A DNA stretch of 64,000 bases from Pseudomonas sp. B21-040. GTDB taxonomy: Bacteria; Pseudomonadota; Gammaproteobacteria; Pseudomonadales; Pseudomonadaceae. Both the position numbers and the translations under genes were made by a program. The notes beneath the pieces were generated by a model. The model did no database searches. It saw only the letters and a list, made by a program, of their open reading frames with translations, and was not told where the DNA came from. Within the stretch, counting starts at the first letter, position 1, and every line of letters starts with the position of its first letter. The DNA lies in contig NZ_CP087176.1 in NCBI RefSeq assembly GCF_024748695.1, positions 4,085,501 to 4,149,500 on the forward strand. Reading direction: 5' to 3'. Positions 10,197-18,794 of the stretch are shown one piece after another.

Positions 10197-11705
10197 ATGA
10201 AATCCCCCGCAGGTTTGCTGCTGTCGGCTATCGAACTGGACCGTGCCAGCGCCATCCCCTTGTACCGCCAGTTGTACCTGCAGATTCGCAAACAGGTACT
10301 CAGTGGCCGGCTCCAGGGCGGCGTGCGCTTGCCGTCGACCCGGACCCTGAGCAAGGAACTGGCGTTGTCGCGGATCACCATTCTCAATGCGTTCGATCAA
10401 CTGATTGCTGAAGGTTTCCTGGCCTCGCGCACCGGCGCCGGCACCTATGTCGGCAACGAGTGGGAAAATCGCGGTATCACCGACGATGGGCAACAGCGCC
10501 CGCCTCCGCGCCTGTCCGACTTGAGCCAGTCGATGCTGTCGCTGCGTAGCGATCATTTTCGCGGGGTGTCTTATGCCGACTGGGACCCCGCGACCCCGAC
10601 CTCATTCCTGCCCAGCCACAGCACTTACGATGCCTTCCCCCAAGTCATCTGGCGGCGCCTGATGAACCGTCACCTGCTGAAGCCGACCAAGGCCATGCTC
10701 GGCTATGGCGAGCTGCAAGGCTTGCAGGCGTTTCGCACGGCGATTGCCGAATACGTGTTCGACGCCCGTGGCATCGACTGTGATGCCGGGCAAGTGGTGA
10801 TCGTTTCCGGTGCGCAGCAAGCGTTCAACCTGCTGGGCATGTTGCTGCTCAATCCGCAGGACAGCGTCTGGATGGAAGACCCGGGCCACATCGCCGCGCG
10901 CATTGCCTTGCAAGCCCAAGGCGCCCGCGTGGTGCCGTTGCGTATCGATGAACAGGGCATCGATGTCCAGCAAGGCCTGGACGAGTGCCCCGACGCCCGC
11001 CTGGTGTTCACCACCCCTTCTCGCCAGCATCCATTGGGCGTCACCCTGAGCTATGCGCGACGCCAGGCCCTGATTGACTGGGCCGCGCAACATCAGAGCT
11101 GGATCATCGAGGACGATTGCGACAGTGAGTTTCGCTACAGCGGCCGCCTCCTTCCGGCGCTCTACGCCATGGACCAGATGGCCCGGGTGATCTACGTCGG
11201 CACCTTCAGCAAAGTACTGTTCCCGTCGCTGCGCCTGGGTTACGTGATTCTGCCAAAAGCCCTGGTCGAACCCTTTTGCACCCTGCGCGCAGTCATGGAT
11301 CGCAGCCCGCCCACGCTGCTTCAGGCGACGACGGCGGACTTCATGATCGAAGGCCACTTCCTGGGGCATATCCGTCGCATGCGTGCGCTGTATCAGGCTC
11401 GCCAGCAGGCATTGATCGAGCAGCTCGAAAAGCAGCTCGGCAACTTCTTCAAGATCACCCCGGTGGAGGCTGGCATGCACCTGATCGCCTGGCTGCCGAC
11501 CGAGCTCGATGACGACGCCATCGCCAAGGCGTTGGCCCGACACAACATCCACACCTATGCACTGAGCGACTACCGCATCACGCATGTCCTGCCGCCGGCC
11601 CTGTTGATCGGCTTTGCCGGTACGTCGGAAAACCAGGCCCGCGAACGCGTCGAAGCGCTGGCCCGGGCCTTGTCCGCAATCGGGTGCCTGCCGCAAATCA
11701 CTTGA
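10197..11705 (+). CDS. MocR-family regulator (GntR winged helix fused to a PLP aminotransferase fold)
   Basis: 502 residues from the ATG at 10197; the frame is open further upstream, but this start lies just before the GntR domain. Residues about 10-85 are the winged helix (IPLYRQLYLQIRKQVLSG, LPSTRTLSKELALSRITI). The remainder has the fold type I aminotransferase plan with IIEDDCDSEF and the PLP lysine near K339 in GTFSKVLFPSLRLGY. MocR proteins usually sense PLP adducts and regulate an adjacent or divergent gene. Here the genes just downstream on the same strand are a TIM-barrel isomerase-like protein and an MFS carrier, the best candidates for targets. It is a transcription factor, not an enzyme. 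Confidence 0.92.
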   Translation: MKSPAGLLLSAIELDRASAIPLYRQLYLQIRKQVLSGRLQGGVRLPSTRTLSKELALSRITILNAFDQLIAEGFLASRTGAGTYVGNEWENRGITDDGQQRPPPRLSDLSQSMLSLRSDHFRGVSYADWDPATPTSFLPSHSTYDAFPQVIWRRLMNRHLLKPTKAMLGYGELQGLQAFRTAIAEYVFDARGIDCDAGQVVIVSGAQQAFNLLGMLLLNPQDSVWMEDPGHIAARIALQAQGARVVPLRIDEQGIDVQQGLDECPDARLVFTTPSRQHPLGVTLSYARRQALIDWAAQHQSWIIEDDCDSEFRYSGRLLPALYAMDQMARVIYVGTFSKVLFPSLRLGYVILPKALVEPFCTLRAVMDRSPPTLLQATTADFMIEGHFLGHIRRMRALYQARQQALIEQLEKQLGNFFKITPVEAGMHLIAWLPTELDDDAIAKALARHNIHTYALSDYRITHVLPPALLIGFAGTSENQARERVEALARALSAIGCLPQIT

Positions 11706-11817
11706 AGCAAGGCAAGTGGTCTTATGAATTAACTGATAATGGATCTATCGAGAGTTCCTGACTGGCGCGATAAAGGCTGCGCCGGTAGACCCGGTGTCTG
11801 AACCAGGAACGACTCTA

Positions 11818-12891
11818 ATGAACAATAAGATCCAGGAACGATTCAACGCCTTGCTGAGCCACAACGTGGTCGAGGACGGTACAGCCCCGGTACTGACCGA
11901 AGCACTGGCCCGGCAGTTGCTCGAACGTCTGGGGCATATGCGCCTGTTTGCCCACGCCTACCCGCTGCTGACCAACCTCACCCACGGCCGCGTCACCCCC
12001 GCCGACCTGCTGGACTTCGCCTATCGCCACGAGTTGCAGGGGCTGAGCCTGCACCTGCTGGACGGTGAGGAAAACAGCCTGAGCCAAATGTCCCCCGAGC
12101 AACTGCAAGCATTTGCCAACAAGGCCAAGGCGCTGGGGCTGGATGTGCACCTGGAAATCAGCAGCACACTGAAAAAAGATGTCGACCAGGTGATCGCCAT
12201 CGCCAGGGCGTTGGGAGTACGCAACATCCGCGTTTACTCACGTTATGAGGGCGCGCTGTCGCGCGTCATGGACGTGATCGAGACCGACCTGCACTACCTG
12301 GCGCAGCAGGCCGACGAGCACGACCTGTACTTCGATTTCGAGCAGCATGAAGAACTCAAGAGCGGCGAGATCGCGCAATTGCTCAAGCGACTCGACCACC
12401 CTCGCCTGCACGCCTTGTTCGACTTCGGCAACATGATCAATGCCTGCGAGCAGCCTTTACAGGCGCTGCGCAATCTGGCGCCACACATCCGCCAGACCCA
12501 CCTCAAGGGCGTGCGCGTTGTGCCCGAGCAAAACGGTTTTGGCCACTACGGCGTGCTGCAGGGCAGCGACGAAGACGACCTGCCCAGCGCCCGCATGCTG
12601 TTCGAACTGTTGATGCTGGGCAACGCAGCCACTCCTCAGGTGATCGCATTCATTCTTGAGCAGGAAAACCACTATGTGGCCCCGGCCTTCCGTCAGACCG
12701 ACGAGGCGACTGACCCCTTCATTGCCTATCGGGAAATGAGCGACACACCGCTCCCCAATGGCTACTCGCTTGAGCGAATGCTCGCCGATGAACACCGCTG
12801 GGCGAACAACCAGGTGGCCTATGTGCGCAGCCTGCTAGCCGAACTTCGCACCCTGGCCGAACTGACCCTGGCCCACTCCTCCCACGCCTGA
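11818..12891 (+). CDS. TIM-barrel sugar isomerase/epimerase-like protein (AP endonuclease 2 fold)
   Basis: 357 residues from the ATG at 11818 (AGGA nine bases upstream). The sequence shows the xylose-isomerase-like barrel pattern: ELQGLSLHLLDGEEN, LGLDVHLEIS, VRNIRVYSRYEG, LYFDFEQHEEL (metal Glu candidates), LHALFDFGNM (Asp) and IRQTHLKGVRV (His). Enzymes of this fold isomerise or epimerise sugars or sugar acids using a divalent metal. The carrier gene 32 bases downstream is probably co-transcribed and would import the substrate. The substrate itself cannot be assigned. Confidence 0.82.
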   Translation: MNNKIQERFNALLSHNVVEDGTAPVLTEALARQLLERLGHMRLFAHAYPLLTNLTHGRVTPADLLDFAYRHELQGLSLHLLDGEENSLSQMSPEQLQAFANKAKALGLDVHLEISSTLKKDVDQVIAIARALGVRNIRVYSRYEGALSRVMDVIETDLHYLAQQADEHDLYFDFEQHEELKSGEIAQLLKRLDHPRLHALFDFGNMINACEQPLQALRNLAPHIRQTHLKGVRVVPEQNGFGHYGVLQGSDEDDLPSARMLFELLMLGNAATPQVIAFILEQENHYVAPAFRQTDEATDPFIAYREMSDTPLPNGYSLERMLADEHRWANNQVAYVRSLLAELRTLAELTLAHSSHA

Positions 12892-12923
12892 ACCTGACGA
12901 CCCGATACGCCCGGAGAACAATA

Positions 12924-14189
12924 ATGACAATTCAAAACAAGGCCAAATGGTTCAGATTCCTGATCCTCATCCTCGGTGGCGGCACCATCTACAAACTGGC
13001 AAACCTAAAGGACGCCTTCTATGTGCCCATGCAGGAATTCATGGGCCTGACCCACACTGAAATCGGCATGCTGCTGAGTGCCAACGCCATCATTGCCACG
13101 GCGTTGTTCGTCGTCGGCGGGCTGCTCGCCGATCGCTACGATACCCGCAAACTGATCCCCATCGGCCTGATCGGTACGGGTGGTCTGGGGTTGTACCTGG
13201 CGACCTTTCCACCCTTCAGCAACCTGCTGATCGTGTTCAGCCTGCTGGCGGTCTGTGCCGACTGCATCTTCTGGCCTTCGCTGCTCAAGGCGATTCGCAA
13301 CCTGGGTGACGATCAGGAACAAGGCCGGTTGTTCGGCCTGCTGGAAGGCGGACGTGGTGTGATCGATACCCTGGTGGCTTTTTCCGCGCTGGGCGTGTTC
13401 GTCGCCATGGGGTCGGGCGAAGCCGGCCTGAAATCGGCCATCCTGTTTTACTCGGTGATCGACATCCTCGCCGGGACCGTCACCTGGTTCCTGCTCAAGG
13501 GTGGCACCGCGCAGTCGGTGGCCAAACCGAAAAACGGCCTGGCGAACCTGGTCGAGGCGATCAAGGTGCCGGGTATCTGGCTGGTCAGCCTCAACGTGTT
13601 CATGGTCTACATCGTCTACTGCGGCCTGACCTATTTCATTCCCTACCTCAAGGAAATGTACGGGTTGCCCGTGGCACTGGTGGGCGCCTACGGCATCATC
13701 AACCAATACTTCCTCAAGATCCTCGGTGGCCCTGCCGGCGGCTTCATCGCCGACAAACAATTCAAGAGCACCAGCCGCTACCTGAAGTGGGCCTTCCTGG
13801 CGCTGCTGCCCTTGATGGGCGTCATCATGCTGATCCCGAAAAGCCCGAGCTTCATCTACGCGGGCATGGCCGCCACTCTGTCGTTCGCGCTGATCGTTTT
13901 CTCGATGCGCGGTGTGTTCTGGGCGCCCATGGGTGAAGTCGGCATTCCTCAACACATCACCGGCTCGGCCTTCGGCATCGGTTGCCTGATCGGCTACGCA
14001 CCGGGCATGTTCGCCTACGTCATCTATGGCGCCATCCTCGATCACTTCCCCGGTGAACAGGGTTACAACTATGTCTTCAGCCTGATGAGCGTGCTGGCCA
14101 TTATCGGCTTCATGGTGTCCAGCCTGCTGTATCAATCGGTGCGCAAAAAATCCACGGCGACTGGCGGGGTGAGCGCAGCACAAGCCTGA
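12924..14189 (+). CDS. MFS transporter (YihN-like)
   Basis: 421 residues with about twelve membrane segments. The loop after helix 2 has the MFS motif GGLLADRYDTRKLIP. The N-terminus (KWFRFLILILGGGTIYKL) and overall pattern resemble the YihN/OPA-like branch that carries small organic acids or sugar derivatives. GGAG lies eight bases before the ATG. It follows the isomerase-like gene closely, and a 12-bp stem-loop after it probably ends the unit. The substrate is unknown. Confidence 0.88.
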   Translation: MTIQNKAKWFRFLILILGGGTIYKLANLKDAFYVPMQEFMGLTHTEIGMLLSANAIIATALFVVGGLLADRYDTRKLIPIGLIGTGGLGLYLATFPPFSNLLIVFSLLAVCADCIFWPSLLKAIRNLGDDQEQGRLFGLLEGGRGVIDTLVAFSALGVFVAMGSGEAGLKSAILFYSVIDILAGTVTWFLLKGGTAQSVAKPKNGLANLVEAIKVPGIWLVSLNVFMVYIVYCGLTYFIPYLKEMYGLPVALVGAYGIINQYFLKILGGPAGGFIADKQFKSTSRYLKWAFLALLPLMGVIMLIPKSPSFIYAGMAATLSFALIVFSMRGVFWAPMGEVGIPQHITGSAFGIGCLIGYAPGMFAYVIYGAILDHFPGEQGYNYVFSLMSVLAIIGFMVSSLLYQSVRKKSTATGGVSAAQA

Positions 14190-14199
14190 TCAGCTCCGG

Positions 14200-14235
14200 A
14201 GCTGCCGGAAGGGACCCTCTTCTCTTCCGGCAGCT
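14200..14235 (+). terminator. Stem-loop after the MFS gene
   Basis: A perfect 12-bp stem, AGCTGCCGGAAG (14200-14211) with CTTCCGGCAGCT (14224-14235) and a 12-base loop, lies 11 bases after the stop codon. No clear U-run follows, so it is a probable but not classical terminator. Confidence 0.55.
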
Positions 14236-14307
14236 GTTCAAGCGCTGGTTCAAAACGGGTACGCTGCGTGATCTGTTATCCGCTTGAGCGCCAGGTCGAG
14301 GTCAGCA

Positions 14308-15114
14308 ATGCCGTTGTTTGTCAGTGAAGAAACCCGTTGGATCGAGACGCCTCACGGTCGTTTGTTCTCCCAACGCTGGTCGCCTGCCGGCGAGCGTGCC
14401 GAAACGGCCCAGCCACCGATCATTCTGTTTCATGACTCTCTGGGTTGCGTCGCACTGTGGCGGGATTTTCCAGAACAACTGTGCCAGGCCACGGGGCGCA
14501 TAGTTGTCGCCTACGACCGGCTCGGCTTCGGGCAGTCCGATGCCTACCCCGGTGACCTGCCCACTCGGTTTATTCGGGATGAAGCTGAATGCTTCTTTCC
14601 GCTGCTGCGCCAGCAGTGGCAAATCGACCGGTTCGTGGCCTTCGGTCACAGCGTTGGCGGGGCAATGGCGGCGACGTGCGCGGCGCTGTATCCGCACAGT
14701 TGCCAGTCGTTGATCACCGAGTCGGCACAGGCATTTGTTGAAGACCGGACGTTGAACGGCATTCGCATTGCCAAAGCCCAGTTCGAGGAGCCAGGACAAA
14801 TGGAGCGGTTGCACAAGTACCACGGCGACAAGGCCGCCTGGGTGCTGTCTGCCTGGACAGAGACCTGGTTATCAAAGGCCTTCGAGCAATGGACCCTCGA
14901 AAGCAGCGCAGCCTCGATTCAGTGCCCGTTGCTGGCGCTACATGGCGAGAACGACGAGTACGGGTCCGTGTTGCACCCGCAGCGGATTGCCACGCTGGGA
15001 ACGGCGTCGAGCCGAAGCGTGATCCTGAAAAACCGTCATCACGTCCCCCATCGCGAAGCGCCGAACGAAGTGCTGGACGTGGTCAAACAACACCTGGAAT
15101 CGAACGCCGGCTGA
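14308..15114 (+). CDS. Alpha/beta hydrolase
   Basis: 268 residues from the ATG at 14308 with GAGG six bases upstream. The nucleophile elbow FGHSVGG puts the Ser near residue 115. An oxyanion-side motif (ILFHDSLGCVALWRDFP), an acid candidate in LALHGENDEYG and a late His in NRHHVPHRE complete a plausible triad. It is a soluble esterase- or haloperoxidase-like hydrolase of unknown substrate. It sits tail to tail with the cytochrome gene, 20 bases away. Confidence 0.88.
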   Translation: MPLFVSEETRWIETPHGRLFSQRWSPAGERAETAQPPIILFHDSLGCVALWRDFPEQLCQATGRIVVAYDRLGFGQSDAYPGDLPTRFIRDEAECFFPLLRQQWQIDRFVAFGHSVGGAMAATCAALYPHSCQSLITESAQAFVEDRTLNGIRIAKAQFEEPGQMERLHKYHGDKAAWVLSAWTETWLSKAFEQWTLESSAASIQCPLLALHGENDEYGSVLHPQRIATLGTASSRSVILKNRHHVPHREAPNEVLDVVKQHLESNAG

Positions 15115-15134
15115 GTGCCTGATCTTGCAAGACA

Positions 15135-15524
15135 CTACCGCGGTTGAAAGGTTTGCAGGTAGGCCAACAGGTTTTCGATCTTTTCCGGATCGCTGAGCCC
15201 CCAGAAAATCATGCGGGTGCCGGGGACCACCTTTTTCGGGTCTTCGAGGTACGCGGTCAGTGTTTCGCGGGTCCAGATGATGTTCGCGGCTTTCATCGCA
15301 TCGGAATATTGGTAGTCCGTGGTACTGGCGGAGTGTCGTCCAAAGATGCCGTTGAGCTGCGGACCAAATGAACCCCGTGCCGATTCGCCGACCTGATGGC
15401 ATCCTCCGCAGATCCGCTTGAACAGCGTCGCCCCCGCTTCGGCATCGCCGGCCGCGTGTGCCTGAAGGCTGAATACCCCTGCGCCAAGCAGCAAGGACAA
15501 GGTGAGTACGGCGGCTTTGTGCAT
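15135..15524 (-). CDS. Periplasmic monohaem cytochrome c
   Basis: 129 residues from MHKAAVL; a 12-residue N-terminal extension in frame is unlikely because the signal peptide starts at this Met. The signal peptide ends near LQAHA. The haem motif is CGGCH and the probable axial Met lies in GTRMIFWGL. Size and spacing fit class I cytochrome c carriers. It lies between a hydrolase and a GlxA-type regulator transcribed the same way, 37 bases upstream. The electron partner is not encoded nearby. Confidence 0.9.
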   Translation of the reverse strand: MHKAAVLTLSLLLGAGVFSLQAHAAGDAEAGATLFKRICGGCHQVGESARGSFGPQLNGIFGRHSASTTDYQYSDAMKAANIIWTRETLTAYLEDPKKVVPGTRMIFWGLSDPEKIENLLAYLQTFQPR

Positions 15525-15560
15525 GTTCTGTTCCCAATGGTGTAAGGCCAGGCGCGTCAA

Positions 15561-16526
15561 TCAGTGGGCGCCCGGTTGAAACTTCTTCCGGTAAGCCGCG
15601 GGCAGCAAGCCCACTCGCTGGCGGAAAAGTCTACGGAAAGAATTGCCATCTTCGTAGCCCACGGCATACGTGATGCTGTCCTGGGTCATGCGAGTCGTCT
15701 CAAGCAGCTGTTTGGCCTTTTCCAGCCGCAGCGTTTGCAGGTAAGTAATCGGCGTGTACCCCGTCGCGTCCTTGAAACGCCGCTTGAAGTTTCGGATGCC
15801 GAATCCGAACTGCCGGGCGACGTCATCAATCATCACTGAACGGTCAAAGTGCTGCTCCAGCCAGTTTTGAACCTGCAGGATGCCGGCATCACCATGCTGC
15901 TTGGGCAGTGACCACATCACATACACCGACTGCTCGCTGCGTACACTGTCGACCAGCAGGTATTTGCCACATTTCTGCGCCAGTTCCAGCGACGCGAACC
16001 GGCGCACAAGGTGCAGCAACAGGTCCATGGCCGCGCTCGCGCCACCGCTGGTGACCAGACGATTGTCCTCGCAGATGATCTGCGAGTCGTCCAGGAAAAC
16101 GTCGGCATAACGACGACGAAACAGGTCGGCAAACGCCCAGTGCGTGGTGGCTCGAACTCCGTCGAGCAAGCCTGCCTCCGCCAGCATGAACGCCGCGGTA
16201 CACATCGACGCCACCACCGCACCCTGAGCGTGCTGTTCACGCAGCCAGGGTCCATACGCCGAAAAGGCCGGCAAGGCATCCTTGAGGGTGAAGAGAAAAC
16301 CGGGAATCAGCACCAGATCAGTCTGCGCAATCTCGCGGGTGGATTGGTCCACGCGCAGCGTCTGCCCTCCCCACGCGGCAACCTCTTCACCGTCCAGAGA
16401 GGCAATGACCACTTCAAACGGCGAGCTGGCCGTGTCCGCAAACAGGTTGGCGGCACTGAGCACTTCCAGGGCCATCGTGGCGCTGGCGGCAGAACATTGG
16501 TTGGTCAATAAAAGCGTGACGTGCAT
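15561..16526 (-). CDS. GlxA-family regulator (DJ-1/PfpI domain plus AraC helix-turn-helix)
   Basis: 321 residues. The N-terminal half is a class I amidotransferase-like fold with the nucleophile-elbow Cys in ASMCTAAFMLAEAG. The C-terminal 100 residues are a typical AraC/XylS domain (IDDVARQFGFGIRNFKRRFKDATG, DSITYAVGYEDGNSFRRLFRQ). Such regulators respond to amino-acid- or betaine-related metabolites. It is divergent from the thioesterase gene. The target is unknown; the cytochrome gene downstream could be co-transcribed. Confidence 0.92.
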   Translation of the reverse strand: MHVTLLLTNQCSAASATMALEVLSAANLFADTASSPFEVVIASLDGEEVAAWGGQTLRVDQSTREIAQTDLVLIPGFLFTLKDALPAFSAYGPWLREQHAQGAVVASMCTAAFMLAEAGLLDGVRATTHWAFADLFRRRYADVFLDDSQIICEDNRLVTSGGASAAMDLLLHLVRRFASLELAQKCGKYLLVDSVRSEQSVYVMWSLPKQHGDAGILQVQNWLEQHFDRSVMIDDVARQFGFGIRNFKRRFKDATGYTPITYLQTLRLEKAKQLLETTRMTQDSITYAVGYEDGNSFRRLFRQRVGLLPAAYRKKFQPGAH

Positions 16527-16631
16527 AAATGATCCAATTGCGCATATCGCATGTAAAAAGTCATTTGTGCACCTACCTTACCCGATCCCCGCTGCATAAA
16601 GTGCACCGATCATTCAATCATCGGCGTACTT

Positions 16632-17201
16632 ATGAATCTCTGGTTCCGACTGCTCCTCATGCTGTTTCGTCGTCCGTGGCGCAAGCCGGTCGACGCCATG
16701 GCCACCACGGTTATCCGTCTGCGCGTCTGGCCGCTCGACCTCGACCTCAATCGCCACGTCACCAATGGTCGCTATTTCACCCTGGCCGATCTCGGGCGCA
16801 TGGATTACGTGCTTCGCAGCGGCGCATTCCGCGTGGCGCTGCGTAACAAAGCCGTGCCGATCGTCGGGGACACCTGGGGCAAGTTCCGTCGTGAGTTGAA
16901 GCTGTTCGAAGCGTTCGAGATTCACACGCGGATGCTGGGCTGGGACGACAAGTGGAGCTTCATGGAGCACCGTTTTGTCAGCAAAGGGCGTGTGATCGGG
17001 GTGGTGGTGATGCGCGGTGTGTTCCGCGCAGGCAAAGGCACGGTGGCACCCGGCGAGTTTGCCCGTGAGCTGGGATTGGACGAGCAGTCGCCGCCGATGC
17101 CGACGTGGCTGACGGACTGGTCGCAAAGCTGCAACGACATGAGCGCTCAGTTGCGCGAGGAAGAGGGTCAGCCGATTCGGCGTCCGCAGACGGTCGCTTA
17201 A
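16632..17201 (+). CDS. Hot-dog-fold thioesterase-like protein (THEM6-like)
   Basis: 189 residues. The pattern RLRVWPLDLDLNRHVTNGRYFTLADLGRMD is the 4HBT-type start, with a D-x-N-x-H-x-x-N-x-x-Y catalytic-region signature. The N-terminus (MNLWFRLLLMLFRR) is hydrophobic and could tether it to the membrane. Likely an acyl-CoA or acyl-ACP thioesterase of unknown specificity. It is divergent from the GlxA-type regulator, 105 bases away. Confidence 0.82.
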   Translation: MNLWFRLLLMLFRRPWRKPVDAMATTVIRLRVWPLDLDLNRHVTNGRYFTLADLGRMDYVLRSGAFRVALRNKAVPIVGDTWGKFRRELKLFEAFEIHTRMLGWDDKWSFMEHRFVSKGRVIGVVVMRGVFRAGKGTVAPGEFARELGLDEQSPPMPTWLTDWSQSCNDMSAQLREEEGQPIRRPQTVA

Positions 17202-17294
17202 GAAACGGCGGGGTAGCCGCTGACAGCCTCGGGCGCAGACTCTATCCTGTGCCGCGCGCATCGGCGCCTGACCGACCTTTCACTGGAGACACCT

Positions 17295-17591
17295 GTGCCA
17301 CCGCTGACCGCCCGCGAGGTTTACCAGACATTGCGTGACGCCGCACTGGGCATCCGCCCTTTTCTGCGCCTTGATGAACAGCCCGAACCCGCTCAGGTGC
17401 AGGTCGATATCGAAGGCTGGCGCCTGACGCTCGATGTCGATGGCATTCATTTGCGCCGCTGTCAGTATTGCCTCAGCCCCGATGGCCGCGAGGGTGACCT
17501 CGATAGCTGGCAACGTTTTGGCACTGACCCGGTGAGTTTTCTCAGCGCGTGGGAACTGACGCAGATCGAGCGATTGCTGGCCGGAGGCTGA
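17295..17591 (+). CDS. Small conserved hypothetical protein
   Basis: 98 residues with a GTG start and GGAGA about six bases upstream. The protein is soluble and has two Cys in RRCQYCLS, which hints at a small beta-rich domain. I recognise no function. It follows the thioesterase gene by 93 bases and ends just before a bidirectional terminator. Confidence 0.7.
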   Translation: MPPLTAREVYQTLRDAALGIRPFLRLDEQPEPAQVQVDIEGWRLTLDVDGIHLRRCQYCLSPDGREGDLDSWQRFGTDPVSFLSAWELTQIERLLAGG

Positions 17592-17631
17592 GCACCGCGC
17601 CCGGTTTTCAGATCGGCAAACACCGCAGACG

Positions 17632-17658
17632 AAAAAGCCCGGCCAAGCCGGGCTTTTT
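17632..17658. terminator. Bidirectional Rho-independent terminator
   Basis: A-run, GCCCGGC (17637-17643), loop CAA, GCCGGGC (17647-17653), T-run. The A and T runs flank both sides, so it ends the plus-strand gene before it and the minus-strand lipoprotein gene after it. Confidence 0.92.
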
Positions 17659-17697
17659 CATGTCAACGCAGACCCGCCAAACGGCAGGCTCCGGCGC

Positions 17698-18033
17698 TTA
17701 CTGTACGTTTTTCAGCTTGACCACATCACCGGAAATCTTGGTGGTGTAACCGGTCAGGACCCAGGCCCAGAACCAGTTTTCCTGCACCTGGGTGTTGATC
17801 ATCGCGTCACCGCCCTTGGCTTTGATCGCGGCGTCCTGCGCGCGGATAAAACGGTTGTTCTGCTGGATCGGGATGACGCCGAACAGCAGCAGGCCAGTGG
17901 CGGTTGCTTCGCTATGGCCGAGGACCGTGTATTGGCTGCTTTCATAGTGCTGGGTATTCATCGGGGTGCCGGTGCAACCCGCCAGAACCAGGCCAAACAG
18001 AGCGACGGCAACAACTTTGCTGAGGTACTTCAC
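17698..18033 (-). CDS. Small lipoprotein of unknown function
   Basis: 111 residues with a lipoprotein signal ending in LVLAGC. The mature part has ATGLLLFGVIPIQQNNRF and a C-terminal NWFWAWVLTGYTTKISGDVVK, typical of small Pseudomonas outer- or inner-membrane lipoproteins without assigned role. Monocistronic, ending at the shared terminator. Confidence 0.85.
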   Translation of the reverse strand: MKYLSKVVAVALFGLVLAGCTGTPMNTQHYESSQYTVLGHSEATATGLLLFGVIPIQQNNRFIRAQDAAIKAKGGDAMINTQVQENWFWAWVLTGYTTKISGDVVKLKNVQ

Positions 18034-18148
18034 TGAAAAACTCCATAAGAATGTGCCCGGGATCCGTCTCTCGGGCGGCGCACACTCTAACGGAGTTGAT
18101 GGCTAATTGGTATCACCATGAGACACTTGATTTAGCGGCCTCGCGTGT

Positions 18149-18580
18149 TCATTTGGCCGGTTTTCGCCGAGCGGCCATCCGCGAAAGATTGAGCGCCACG
18201 GCGGCGCCAACCAGTGCCTGCAATGCCGTTTCATCCAGCTGTTCACCCTCATGCACATCAATGGCTCGTCGGGTATTGCCTTCAAGACTGGAGTTGAAAA
18301 GACCCGAAGGGTCCTCCAGCGAAGCGCCTTGGGCGAAGGTCATTTTGACGACGCTTTTGTAGGTCTCGCCGGTGCAGATGATGCCGGCGTGAGACCACAC
18401 CGGCACACCGCGCCACTTCCACTCCTCCACCACCTCGGGGTCGGCCTGGCGAATAAGCGCCCGGATTCTGGCGAGTGTTTCGCCCCGCCAATCATTCAGT
18501 TCCTTGATTCTCGCGTCTATCAGCTCAGAGGCCGCCACTTGCCCTTCGCCATCCTTTTCAGCGCTCGCTTCCTTCTTCAT
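18149..18580 (-). CDS. DUF1801 family protein
   Basis: 143 residues from the ATG at 18580, preceded by AAGG; three more in-frame ATG codons up to 18622 lie in a 21-base repeat and cannot be excluded. The conserved core is DWRGETLARIRALIRQADPEVVEEWKWRGVPVW followed by YKSVVKMTFAQGASLEDP, the DUF1801/YdhG fold. The family resembles frataxin-like small-domain proteins and has no firm biochemical role. Confidence 0.85.
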   Translation of the reverse strand: MKKEASAEKDGEGQVAASELIDARIKELNDWRGETLARIRALIRQADPEVVEEWKWRGVPVWSHAGIICTGETYKSVVKMTFAQGASLEDPSGLFNSSLEGNTRRAIDVHEGEQLDETALQALVGAAVALNLSRMAARRKPAK

Positions 18581-18627
18581 GATGGTCGTCACCTTCTTCA
18601 TGATGGTTTTTACCCGCCTCATGATAG
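18578..18627 (-). repeat. 21-base tandem repeat at the 5' end of the DUF1801 gene
   Basis: Two and a half units of a 21-base period, each beginning CATGATGGT or CATGATAGT on the plus strand. If translated they give a heptad-like run (MRRVKTI, MKKVTTI, MKKEAS). Each unit carries an in-frame ATG, so unit number changes the number of possible starts. Confidence 0.6.
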
Positions 18628-18794
18628 TTGCCGGGCGTTTCCCCTGCTCCCGGCTTGATGCCAAAATGCGACGCTCAGGTCACCCGTCCAGCCCTTGTCG
18701 CGTAATGCAGTGCAACGAGAATTGATATGAACACCCATTTTCAGCCAAGTGATGCTCCGAAATCCCACGTCTCCCAGCCGTCGGCGGTGACAGC

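Noticed and set aside
13005-14183. A minus-strand open frame of 392 codons
   Set aside because: Antisense to the MFS transporter; no domain, no ribosome-binding site.
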